From: a bacterium
GTDB lineage: Bacteria; Zhuqueibacterota; Zhuqueibacteria; Thermofontimicrobiales; Thermofontimicrobiaceae
Direction of reading: 5' to 3'
Assembly: GCA_011046315.1 (NCBI GenBank)
Contig: DSAU01000515.1
Span: 1-17,013 of the forward strand
Length of the DNA: 17,013 bases
A model generated the notes under the pieces. The model did no database searches. It worked only from the letters and a program-made list of their open reading frames with translations, and was not told the DNA's origin. Made by a program: the position numbers and the translations under genes. Shown here in pieces: positions 7,520-15,585 of this stretch (positions are counted from its first letter, which is position 1; each line of letters starts with the position of its first letter).

Positions 7520-7535
7520 GATATTAGCGGTTTCA

Positions 7536-8834
7536 CTAACCGGGTATCCCCTTAATTATTGGTGTCTCCATCGCCTCACAAAACCGATCGATCTCATCGA
7601 GGGTGGTGTAAACATTGGGCGTGACTCGGATTCCTTCGAACTCGGGATGTTTGATCGGTGTTACGATTATGCGATGTTGTTTCCACAGATAATCAGCTAA
7701 TTTCGACGGATCAATACCCTCAATTTGCACAGTACCCAGTCCGCAGGAGAACTCCGGCTTTAAGCTGGTGTGAAGCCGCACCCGATCGAACTGGAGCAGC
7801 GCTTTTGCCCATCGATCGCGGAGAAATCGCAGCCGGGTTTGTTTGCGCCGGGCGCCAATCCCCTGATGAAAAGTGAGCGCCTCGGCGATTGCCAGATAGG
7901 GCGCTGCCGGGTGGGTGCCGATTTCTTCAAACTTGCGAATGTTGTCATCCATGTTTTCAGGCGCCGCCATCATAGGCCAGAGCTGCTTTATTTTATCACG
8001 GCGAACATAAAGGAATCCGGTGCCATGCGGAGCACATAGCCATTTGTGCAAACTGGTGGCAAAGTAATCGCAATCCAAATCCTGGCGGCTAAAATCAAAA
8101 TGGGCGAACGAATGCGCACCGTCGACAAGCACCGGAATCCCTTTTTGTCGTGCCATCTGCACGATTTTCCGTACCGGCAGAATTTGGCCGGTGAGATTGA
8201 TCACGTGACAGATCAGAATGATCTTCGTCTTTGGGGTGATGTTCTGTTTGAACAGATCGACAATCTGTTCGGGCTCTTCGGCAGGCACCGGAATGGAGAA
8301 TTGACGCAACACCAACCCTTCCCGTCGTTCCCGTTGTTTCCAGGTGTGAATCATCCGCGGATAATCCTGATTGGTGGTCAGCAATTCGTCTCCAGATTTC
8401 AAATCAATTCCGAATTGGCAAATTTGCAACGCCTCGGATGTGTTTCTGGTAAGGGCAATCTCTTCGACGTCGCAACCGAACACGCGCGCCAGCCTTTGGC
8501 GGACGGTTTCGCGTTGAGGTTCCTGAATTCCCCACATGGTGTAAGTTGGCGCCTTGTTGGCAAAGTCCCAATGATTTTTCATCGCCTGTTGAACAATAGC
8601 CGGTGCAGGAGAAACTCCGCCATTGTTCAAATTTATCAGGCTGCGATCCACTGTAAATGCTTGCTGCACCTCGAACCAAAAGGATTCATCAGCAGCGACC
8701 TGTTCTGGCTCCCCCGGATAGTCAGCGATAGCTGCCAACGCTCTTTCGATGCCGTTGAGATTTAATGCGGCAGTTGCCAGCACTGCAGCAGCAGGCCTAC
8801 CAATAGCGCCCAGAAACTGTCGACGATTGTACAT
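7536..8834 (-). CDS. Class V aminotransferase, isopenicillin-N epimerase-like, with Tat signal
   Basis: A 432-residue PLP enzyme of the aminotransferase class V (cysteine desulfurase/isopenicillin-N epimerase-like) group. The Schiff-base lysine is Lys264 in SLHKWLCAPHGTGF, and Asp238 in LVDGAH should contact the pyridine nitrogen. The LINLNNGGVSPAP segment near 66-78 and TRNTSEALQ are typical of the group. The N-terminus carries a twin-arginine motif (NRRQFLGAIG) and a hydrophobic stretch ending near ALA, so the enzyme is probably exported folded with its cofactor. The ATG at 8834 is chosen because AGGAGG lies 7 nt before it; a TTG at 8879 would place extra residues ahead of the Tat motif and has no such site. 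The reaction is unknown: related proteins include epimerases, desulfurases and lyases. It follows the protease gene by 119 nt, probably as a separate unit. Confidence 0.9.
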   Translation of the reverse strand: MYNRRQFLGAIGRPAAAVLATAALNLNGIERALAAIADYPGEPEQVAADESFWFEVQQAFTVDRSLINLNNGGVSPAPAIVQQAMKNHWDFANKAPTYTMWGIQEPQRETVRQRLARVFGCDVEEIALTRNTSEALQICQFGIDLKSGDELLTTNQDYPRMIHTWKQRERREGLVLRQFSIPVPAEEPEQIVDLFKQNITPKTKIILICHVINLTGQILPVRKIVQMARQKGIPVLVDGAHSFAHFDFSRQDLDCDYFATSLHKWLCAPHGTGFLYVRRDKIKQLWPMMAAPENMDDNIRKFEEIGTHPAAPYLAIAEALTFHQGIGARRKQTRLRFLRDRWAKALLQFDRVRLHTSLKPEFSCGLGTVQIEGIDPSKLADYLWKQHRIIVTPIKHPEFEGIRVTPNVYTTLDEIDRFCEAMETPIIKGIPG

Positions 8835-8841
8835 AACTCTC

Positions 8842-8847
8842 CCTCCT
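8842..8847 (-). promoter_or_regulatory. Ribosome binding site that fixes the aminotransferase start
   Basis: A full AGGAGG on the minus strand, 7 nt before the ATG at 8834. It excludes the upstream TTG at 8879 and places the Tat motif directly at the N-terminus. Confidence 0.88.
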
Positions 8848-8953
8848 GTTTTTAGGATTGTAGAAATTTTTTGTTTCAAATCAGTTGAATGTCGAAAATT
8901 TGAAAATTGGTAAAAAATATTTTAGCAAAAGCGTTTAAAGTTTCTTTTGAATG

Positions 8954-9985
8954 CTAATCAAAAAATTGGTATCCCTGCTGAATTAAAAATTTTTCATTTT
9001 CTTTTATCAACTCCAAAATAGCTTCTACCGGGGTTGCAAAAGTAATTCCGTAACTGATCTCTTTTCGATTATTGACATAAATCGTACCATCATAGGGTAT
9101 TGTTTCATCGTAATCCTGAACTCTTCTTTCAGGGACCAGGACTGTCGAATAATCGGCAGCGGTTGAGGTGGTCATGCCCACCAGTTCAAAATTAGGAACG
9201 CCATCACGAATCCCAAGTAGAATCCCGCCGCTCATTCCAGTATTGAAAAGCGCATCCACCAAAAATGATCCTCTTCGATCCCGATTGGGATTACTGACAA
9301 TCCCTTTGGTCACTATTTTATAACCTTTGGGATAACCGACCAAATAAACAAAAGATCCCCATTCCAATTCACGCGCATTTCCGGTCGGATAATTAAAAAC
9401 AGCTATCGGTTCAGTCAACGGCTCATCAAAACTTTTAGCCAGGATAACGATGTCGTTCAGCGCATCGCGCAACAAAATATCACAGTCAGCATCGCCGGGA
9501 AAGCCAAACACCAAGTTCTCCTGCCGAATTTTTATTGCAACGCTCTGGATGTAGCGTTCCGGGCTTAAGTAATCATCGCTGAAATAACTGATAATGGTAT
9601 CTGGTTTTGAAAAAATATGAGCGCACGACAGGACTGCCGCCTTTTCCATGTCGGCAAAAATCACTGTGCCGGTGCCGGAAACCGTTTTATCAATGAAAAT
9701 GATGCGATGGGCGTTCTTTAACGTGTTTTCATTTAAATCCTGCCGTCTTATCTTTTGTTCGATTTTAAAAATATGATTTTTATAATGAGCCTTGCAAAAG
9801 ACCTTACGAACTGCATCGGTAATTTCCTTCAACTCCTGAGAGCAATTTTTATAGGGGAATTCAGAATCGTATTTTCCGTCGTAAAGGGTGGGATAGGCGA
9901 CATGATAGATTTGTTTGCTGCACCCATTGAAAAAAAACATCGCCGCGGCTAATAATGTTGTGAATAAAAACGCCCGAAATCTCAT
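8954..9985 (-). CDS. Trypsin-like serine protease, predicted lipoprotein
   Basis: A 343-residue envelope protein with a lipoprotein signal (MRFRAFLFTTLLAAAMFFFN, then GC; Cys22 lipidated). About 80 residues of unassigned sequence precede a trypsin/HtrA-type peptidase domain (about 100-280). The catalytic triad is visible as His123 (VLSCAHIF), Asp178 (DALNDIVIL) and Ser252 (TGMSGGILLG, the G-x-S-G-G box). No PDZ domain follows, unlike DegP or DegS; the C-terminus is a short helix with PVEAILELIKENEKFL. The ATG at 9985 is chosen because GAGGTGA lies just upstream and the signal peptide starts there; an in-frame ATG-less extension to 10018 lacks these. It begins 45 nt after the phosphoesterase-propeller lipoprotein and is probably cotranscribed. 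The substrate is unknown. The fold call is good; the physiological role is open. Confidence 0.85.
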   Translation of the reverse strand: MRFRAFLFTTLLAAAMFFFNGCSKQIYHVAYPTLYDGKYDSEFPYKNCSQELKEITDAVRKVFCKAHYKNHIFKIEQKIRRQDLNENTLKNAHRIIFIDKTVSGTGTVIFADMEKAAVLSCAHIFSKPDTIISYFSDDYLSPERYIQSVAIKIRQENLVFGFPGDADCDILLRDALNDIVILAKSFDEPLTEPIAVFNYPTGNARELEWGSFVYLVGYPKGYKIVTKGIVSNPNRDRRGSFLVDALFNTGMSGGILLGIRDGVPNFELVGMTTSTAADYSTVLVPERRVQDYDETIPYDGTIYVNNRKEISYGITFATPVEAILELIKENEKFLIQQGYQFFD

Positions 9986-10030
9986 GATTTCACCTCGATG
10001 ATTTGTTAATTGAAACAATGTCTGTCATTT

Positions 10031-11890
10031 TCAATCCAACATTTCGCCGGCCTGAACATTAAAAATTCTACCACCCATGTCTGCTGCTATCAGTTGATTT
10101 GTATTAGCTAAAGCCAGCGTATGTACCAGGTTGTGGCTAATCCGATATTTCCAGAGCAATTTACCGGTTGCAGCATCAACCGAATAGACATAGCCGCGCT
10201 GGGTGCTAAAATAAAGAATTCCCTCTTTTTCAACAGGCACTGAAGGGTTAATATCATAGCCAAAGCCGCAATTGCTAATCCAATTCGCTAACGGCGCTGA
10301 TGACAAAGTTGAGATGGCAACCAGCGTGTCCTGCATGCATTTAACAAATATGGTCTTTTTATCATCGGATATGCCAATGCTTTCTCGGACCTTGAAGCGA
10401 TTGCTGCGCCAAATGGTTTCACCGTTAGCTGCATTCAATGCGGTCATGAACCGGTCTGGCGCGACGATGTATACCCGATCACTGCTTGCAACCGGCGTGC
10501 ACACCGCCGGACTGAATAATTTTCCGGGATGTCCATTTGACCATTTCCAGACCAGCGAACCATCTTCAATATCCAGTGCATATAAAAAAGTATCCCAGGC
10601 GCCAAAAATGACCTTTCCATGATGGATCAAAGGTTTGGCTTCCACGAAAGACTGGAGTCCGGAAAATTCCCAGATCAAATCGCCATCAGCCAGATCAATG
10701 GCGCGGAACGAACCGTCGCTGGCGCCGATAAACACAGTGTTGTCATAAACTTTTGGCGCGGCTACCACTGGTGCATTGGTTTTAAAGCGCCAGACAAGTT
10801 TCCCATCCACTACATTCAAACAATACACATAACCATCATTGGCGCCAAAAACAACACGCTGTTCAGCAATTTCCGGCGGTGAAAAAACACCCTTCCCTGC
10901 TTTAAATTTCCAAATGATGGTGCCGTCTTCAACGTATAGACAGTAAATATCTCCGTTGCTATTGCCAGCGACCACGTAATCTTCCCAGACCGCAGGTGAT
11001 GCGGCGATGGTATAATCAGTATCAAACATCCAGCGTACTTGCACATCCTCATATTTTTCATTTTCGATAAAAGACGGCCGTTCGTAGTGGGTCGTATCCG
11101 AAAGATAATCTCGTTGCTCGATCGCTGTTTTAAACCAGGCGTCGTTGGTTTCCTGCATGGTAATACGTTCAAAAAAGTGTAAACTATCACTGCTGACCCG
11201 GACGATATTATAACCTCCCGAAGCCTGGTTGCGCCGCAAACTGGATCGCCCCATCAAGCCGGTTATACCTTCCAAATCGTAAATTCGGTTTCGATGACCA
11301 TGACCAAACAAAACAACCTGTACATTGTGTTGTTTGAGCCTGTCCAGCACCTCAAACCAGTTTGTAATTGTGTTGTTCAGCGGATAGTGGGTGACAAAAA
11401 TAATCGGCTGCTTCGAATCAGTATTACGCAATTGAATATCCAGCCAACGAATATCCTCAGGCGCAAAATGACCGTCGCCCATTCGCATCACCGGGCCCTG
11501 ATGCATCCCGATAAAACGGATGTTTTGGTACTCGCAGGAAAACTTATCACTGCCCCAGAGAGTACTGAAATAAGTACAGCCTGATTCAGACCATTTGGTG
11601 TCGTGATTTCCCGGAATGATGAAATAGGGCGCTTTCAGTTCATCCAAAATTGTTTTGGCGGTATCCAGCTCCGCATTGCTGCCCAACTCGGTGATATCGC
11701 CGGACAGGACTACAAAATGAATTTCCGACAGGTTGTTGATGTCGGCGACCGCCCGCCTCAAATCTTCGGTGCCGGTTGCAGTGCCGACATGAGTATCAGA
11801 CAGCCAGGCAAATTGAAATCCAATATCTGCCCGATCAGAACAGGCAGCCATCAACAGCAAAAATAAAAGTAACTTTCTAATAAAACGCAT
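10031..11890 (-). CDS. Metallophosphoesterase fused to a PQQ/BamB-like beta-propeller, predicted lipoprotein
   Basis: A 619-residue lipoprotein (LLLMAAC, Cys17) with two halves. Residues 25-245 are a calcineurin-like phosphoesterase with every metal-binding motif: Asp32-x-His34 (SDTHVG), Asp65 (SGDITE), Asn95-His96 (PGNHDT), His168 (THYPL) and GHGH at 196-199. Residues 285-615 form a beta-propeller with PQQ-like blades. At least six W-motifs of the type G-x-(L/I)-(V/I)-W are seen near 323, 363, 403, 444, 490 and 576, mostly 40-45 residues apart, suggesting seven or eight blades. It likely faces the periplasm or cell surface; the propeller may bind a partner or ligand, as in BamB. It may hydrolyse a phosphodiester or phosphomonoester of unknown identity. 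AAAGGG sits 9 nt before the ATG. The protease lipoprotein follows after 45 nt. Domain calls are firm; function is not. Confidence 0.92.
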   Translation of the reverse strand: MRFIRKLLLFLLLMAACSDRADIGFQFAWLSDTHVGTATGTEDLRRAVADINNLSEIHFVVLSGDITELGSNAELDTAKTILDELKAPYFIIPGNHDTKWSESGCTYFSTLWGSDKFSCEYQNIRFIGMHQGPVMRMGDGHFAPEDIRWLDIQLRNTDSKQPIIFVTHYPLNNTITNWFEVLDRLKQHNVQVVLFGHGHRNRIYDLEGITGLMGRSSLRRNQASGGYNIVRVSSDSLHFFERITMQETNDAWFKTAIEQRDYLSDTTHYERPSFIENEKYEDVQVRWMFDTDYTIAASPAVWEDYVVAGNSNGDIYCLYVEDGTIIWKFKAGKGVFSPPEIAEQRVVFGANDGYVYCLNVVDGKLVWRFKTNAPVVAAPKVYDNTVFIGASDGSFRAIDLADGDLIWEFSGLQSFVEAKPLIHHGKVIFGAWDTFLYALDIEDGSLVWKWSNGHPGKLFSPAVCTPVASSDRVYIVAPDRFMTALNAANGETIWRSNRFKVRESIGISDDKKTIFVKCMQDTLVAISTLSSAPLANWISNCGFGYDINPSVPVEKEGILYFSTQRGYVYSVDAATGKLLWKYRISHNLVHTLALANTNQLIAADMGGRIFNVQAGEMLD

Positions 11891-12001
11891 CAGTTTTATC
11901 CCTTTCTCAATTTAATATGTGGGTGAATAATTGGTTCTGAGCTCTGGCACAACTCGGATAAAAATTATGACGATCAAAAAAATGAAAGATTGGTAAAAAA
12001 A

Positions 12002-12760
12002 TTATTTCCTGCCGTGCATCAAGTTGGCGTAAAATTTGTCCGGCAGCAACTTCGCCAATTTAATCGTTAGCCACATCCTCAAAGGAAATGGAATTGTTGT
12101 TTTCTCCTTCTCCAGTCCTTTGATGATACACTTCGCTGCTTTTTCTGCCGAGATCATAAACGGCATGGGAAAATCATTTTTATCAGTCATCGGAGTTTTC
12201 ACAAATCCTGGTAAAATCAGCGAAACGTTGATCCCGGAGTTCCACAAATCTACCCTCAAACTTTCTGTAAATATTGACAACGCCGCTTTGCTTGAGGAAT
12301 AGGACGCCGAACGCGGCATCCCGCGACAGCCGGCAAAGCTGCTGATGGTTGCAATTGTGCCCGAGCCTTGCTCCAACATTGCTGGGAGCAAGTTTTTTAA
12401 AAAGGTGATGATATTCATCATGTTCACTTCATAGAGGTAGCGGAAATTTTGCTCATCAATATGATTCACCAAAAAGGTTTCACCAACTCCGGCGTTAAAG
12501 ATCAATACGTCAAAGGCTATTTTTTGGCGTAACAAATCACTGCACAATTTTTCCACCTGCTGATTATCCGCAACATCGCAAACAAAATAGCGATGATCGA
12601 GCTGGGGATAATCCAGCGTTTCGACTAACTCTCGTAAAAGGTCTTCACGCCGTGCAAGCAGAAACAACCGATTTTGACGAGTTGCCAATTGCCTTGCCAA
12701 TTCTTTGCCGATCCCGGTCGAGGCGCCGGTAAGCAGGATTGTTTTTTGGATTAATTTCAT
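12002..12760 (-). CDS. Short-chain dehydrogenase/reductase (SDR)
   Basis: A 252-residue NAD(P)-dependent oxidoreductase of the classical SDR family. The cofactor-binding TGASTGIG is at 11-18, the NAG motif at 89-91, and the catalytic serine and YxxxK are seen as Ser140/Ser141, Tyr154 and Lys158 (ASYSSSKAA). An arginine-rich RR after the second beta-strand (LLARRED) hints at NADPH preference. No signal peptide is present, so it acts in the cytoplasm, although the C-terminal segment is hydrophobic and basic (LRMWLTIKLAKLLP) and may contact membrane. It starts 24 nt after the aldo/keto reductase stop, with GGAG 9 nt before the ATG, and is probably translated from the same transcript. The substrate cannot be predicted: SDRs of this type act on sugars, acyl chains or ketones. 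The family call is secure. Confidence 0.92.
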   Translation of the reverse strand: MKLIQKTILLTGASTGIGKELARQLATRQNRLFLLARREDLLRELVETLDYPQLDHRYFVCDVADNQQVEKLCSDLLRQKIAFDVLIFNAGVGETFLVNHIDEQNFRYLYEVNMMNIITFLKNLLPAMLEQGSGTIATISSFAGCRGMPRSASYSSSKAALSIFTESLRVDLWNSGINVSLILPGFVKTPMTDKNDFPMPFMISAEKAAKCIIKGLEKEKTTIPFPLRMWLTIKLAKLLPDKFYANLMHGRK

Positions 12761-12784
12761 CTCAAATCGCTCCGGTTTTGTTTG

Positions 12785-13897
12785 CTATTTTTGCTGGCTT
12801 GCCAGATGATGTTCGACCTGTTCACGGATTTTTTTCAACCGATCGCAGATTGGGAGTTGTTGGGTACAATTTTCCTCACATTGCCCGCATTCTGTGCAAC
12901 GTGCCGCGTAATCCTCTTCCAGCGAAAGTCCCCAGTGCAAACTCAAACGGATAGCAAACGAATCCGGATTGAGTAGCAGATGGTTGTAAACGTCCATCAG
13001 TTGTGGTATCGGGATTCCCTGGGGACAATCGTCGCAGTAGCGACAACCGGTACATAGCTCGTTAAATCCATCTTTTAAGCGATTTCGTATTCGGAAAATT
13101 TTTCCTGAAGGGATCGGGTGAAAGCCATCAGCGGCGCGAACAGCCTCCTTCAGGTGATCTTGATTACCCATTCCAACCAATGCAACTGTCATACGCTCAT
13201 CGTTGATCAAAAAACGCAACGCAGCTTCTACCACGGATTCAGCTTGTTGGGTTCGCGCGAAGTCAAACCGTTCAGCATGTTGCGGGATAATACCGCCACC
13301 CAGTGGATTCATCACCACGACGCCGCGCTTGAGTCGGTGGGCTGCTTCGATGCCCAACTCACGGTAAGCGAAATTCATCACTGAATATCCCAGCAGAATT
13401 CCGTCAAACGGATAGTCTTGCAACATATTCTCGATGTCAGCCCCGGTCATGTGAGTGGAAACACAAATATGTTTGATCAACCCTTCCTGCTGAAATTTTT
13501 CCAATGCGGTCAAAATTCCGTTTTGTTTGCGACGTTGATAAATGTCGGGCCGGAGAATGCACCAGACATGGTAAAAATCGATATAATCCAGATCCATTCT
13601 TTGCAAAGATGTTTCCAAATCCGCCCGTGCTTCTGACGGATTTTCCCGGTTGGTTTTTGTGGACACATAAAACGGCTTTTCCGCGCGATGCTTTTTCATC
13701 TCCTTGAATGCCGCGCCAAAAATGTCTTCAGAGTTACCGTATAGCGGCGCCGTATCAAAATAATTGATACCAGCTTTGTACGCCGACTGCACTAATGAAG
13801 CATTGGTTTCGATATCTTCTGAATTCTCAAACCGCATACCACCGAAACCGATGACCGATAATTTGACACCTGTTTTCCCATATTCACGATAAATCAA
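12785..13897 (-). CDS. Aldo/keto reductase with C-terminal 4Fe-4S ferredoxin domain
   Basis: A 370-residue fusion of an aldo/keto reductase barrel and a ferredoxin-like tail. The AKR tetrad is visible: Asp48 and Tyr53 (FDTAPLYG), Lys81 (STKTNRE) and His110 (FYHVW). The tail (about 278-350) has two cysteine groups, CTGCRYCDDCP (282-292) and CTECGQCEENC (334-344), expected to hold two [4Fe-4S] clusters. AKRs of this type are common in anaerobes and may link NAD(P)H or ferredoxin to carbonyl reduction. No ATG fits. Two adjacent TTG codons (13900 and 13897) compete; GGAGG lies 3 nt before the first and 6 nt before the second, so the second is preferred. The kinase gene ends 90 nt upstream and the SDR follows after 24 nt, suggesting shared redox or sugar metabolism. 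Confidence 0.92.
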   Translation of the reverse strand: MIYREYGKTGVKLSVIGFGGMRFENSEDIETNASLVQSAYKAGINYFDTAPLYGNSEDIFGAAFKEMKKHRAEKPFYVSTKTNRENPSEARADLETSLQRMDLDYIDFYHVWCILRPDIYQRRKQNGILTALEKFQQEGLIKHICVSTHMTGADIENMLQDYPFDGILLGYSVMNFAYRELGIEAAHRLKRGVVVMNPLGGGIIPQHAERFDFARTQQAESVVEAALRFLINDERMTVALVGMGNQDHLKEAVRAADGFHPIPSGKIFRIRNRLKDGFNELCTGCRYCDDCPQGIPIPQLMDVYNHLLLNPDSFAIRLSLHWGLSLEEDYAARCTECGQCEENCTQQLPICDRLKKIREQVEHHLASQQK

Positions 13898-13903
13898 CAA
13901 TAT

Positions 13904-13908
13904 CCTCC
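13904..13908 (-). promoter_or_regulatory. Ribosome binding site for the TTG-started aldo/keto reductase
   Basis: GGAGG on the minus strand, 6 nt before the TTG at 13897 and 3 nt before the TTG at 13900. Normal spacing favours the second codon. Confidence 0.7.
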
Positions 13909-13987
13909 GTTGCTTTCAAGCTTCAAAATTCAATCTGTTTTCCAATTATTATTGCTGAAACGAGCCGCTACTAAATTTTTATTGAGA

Positions 13988-15568
13988 TTAATTTCGTCGA
14001 ACGCGCTGGGCGATTTTCCGCAACTGGGGTAATACATCGCCCATCCAGATCGACATCGATTCGTATTGGCCAAAGGCAAAATACAGTTTCCGATAGAGAG
14101 CAAAGAGCTTTTCGTAAGCGTTTCGTGATTCAGGCTGCGGTTGATAAATCCTGAAGTTCGGACACAAACGATCTTGCGCCGCTTCGATACTTTCAAAGAT
14201 GTTTGCCGCCATAAAGGCGAAAATTGCCGAGCCCAGGCTGGTCACTTCGCGTTCAGGCACTAAAATCGGTACATTGAGCACGTTGGCATAGACTTGATTC
14301 AACGCAGCATTTTTTTGCGGGATTCCTCCGCCATTAATGATGCGATGAATGGGCGCGCCATATTCTTTCATTCGTTCAAGGATAATCCGGGTGTGAAAAG
14401 CGGTTCCCTCAATTGCGGCAAAAAATTCGTCTTGAGCCGTTGTGTTCAGTGTCCATCCGAACGTTATTCCGCTGAGATCTGGATTGACCAACACGGTGCG
14501 ATCGCCATTGTCCCAGCTAAACCGAAGCAGACCGGTTTGCCCTCCTTTATAATTTTCAAGTCCTTTAGTGATTTTCCCCACGGAAATGCCGGCTCTGCGA
14601 GCGATAGCGTCAAAAATATCGCCGACCGCGGATAATCCAGCCTCGATTCCATAATAATGGGGATGAATTGACCCTTTCACCACGCCGGATACGCCGGGAA
14701 TCAACTCGACCTGTTTGGCAATTGCCATGATGCAGGTTGATGTTCCGACCACATTGACCACATCCCCCTCGCGAATGCCGGCGCCGATGGCGTCCCAGTG
14801 GGCATCCAGTGCGCCAACTGGAATGGGAATGCCGGGTTTTAAGCCCAATTTTTCCGCCCATTCCGGACAAAGGTTCCCTGCTATTTCCAACGACGCAGCA
14901 TATTCTCCGCTAACTTTTTCGCGAATCCCAGCCAGCAGAGGATCCACGCTTTTCAGAAAGGATTCCGGCGGCAATCCACCCAGATGGCTGTTCCACATCC
15001 ATTTATGACCTGCGGCGCAGATATTGCGCTTGATCTCATTGGGATGTTTTGCCCCTGTTAAAATCCCGACAATCAAATCGCTGTGCTCAAAAGCGCTGCC
15101 GAAGCCTTCCCGTTTGTCGGGGTTGTGGTGCAGCCAATGCAAAACTTTAGCCAGTCCCCACTCCGATGAATAGACGCCGCCGCACCACTTGATGTGTTCC
15201 AGGCTCTGCTCGTGCGCCTTTTGGGTGATCTCTGCCGCTTCTTTTTTTGAGCGATGATCGCACCAAAGATAATAATCTCCGAGGGGATTCAATTGGTCGT
15301 CTACTACGATCACTGATGAGCCGGTGGTATCAATTGCCAACGCTTCAACCTGGTTGCCGTTTTCCCCGGCATTGTGCAACGCATTTTTCATGGCAGCCGC
15401 CAAAGCGATCAGTTGATCGCTTTGGCGTTGGGTTGCATGATCCGGATCATCTTCTTTCCGAATCAAATCATAACCAGCAGATGCAGCGCCCAGTCTTCCG
15501 CGCTCATCATCGAAAATAGAAACCCGTACGCTGAGCGTGCCAAAATCTACTCCTGCGACGATCGACAT
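13988..15568 (-). CDS. L-ribulokinase-like FGGY carbohydrate kinase
   Basis: A 526-residue sugar kinase of the FGGY family, most like AraB, which phosphorylates L-ribulose to L-ribulose 5-phosphate in arabinose catabolism. The ATP-binding GVDFGT is at 6-11 with the AraB-like continuation LSVRVSIFD. IDTTGSS (79-85), LWCDHRS (101-107), GALDAHWDA (252-260, catalytic Asp255), VVGTST (273-278) and the second-lobe NGGGIPQKN (412-420) are all present. Length is slightly under the roughly 560 of E. coli AraB. No signal peptide is seen, so it is cytoplasmic. AAGGAG lies 7 nt before the ATG at 15568. The M20 peptidase stop is 17 nt upstream and the AKR follows after 90 nt. The usual partners araA and araD are not in the window, so ribulose is probable but not proven; xylulose or another ketose is possible. 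Confidence 0.88.
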   Translation of the reverse strand: MSIVAGVDFGTLSVRVSIFDDERGRLGAASAGYDLIRKEDDPDHATQRQSDQLIALAAAMKNALHNAGENGNQVEALAIDTTGSSVIVVDDQLNPLGDYYLWCDHRSKKEAAEITQKAHEQSLEHIKWCGGVYSSEWGLAKVLHWLHHNPDKREGFGSAFEHSDLIVGILTGAKHPNEIKRNICAAGHKWMWNSHLGGLPPESFLKSVDPLLAGIREKVSGEYAASLEIAGNLCPEWAEKLGLKPGIPIPVGALDAHWDAIGAGIREGDVVNVVGTSTCIMAIAKQVELIPGVSGVVKGSIHPHYYGIEAGLSAVGDIFDAIARRAGISVGKITKGLENYKGGQTGLLRFSWDNGDRTVLVNPDLSGITFGWTLNTTAQDEFFAAIEGTAFHTRIILERMKEYGAPIHRIINGGGIPQKNAALNQVYANVLNVPILVPEREVTSLGSAIFAFMAANIFESIEAAQDRLCPNFRIYQPQPESRNAYEKLFALYRKLYFAFGQYESMSIWMGDVLPQLRKIAQRVRRN

Positions 15569-15585
15569 GCCAAATCTCCTTTATC

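Noticed and set aside
8046..8765. A 239-codon plus-strand open frame
   Set aside because: It lies wholly antisense to the aminotransferase gene, whose motifs and ribosome binding site are clear; the plus-strand product shows no recognisable domain.
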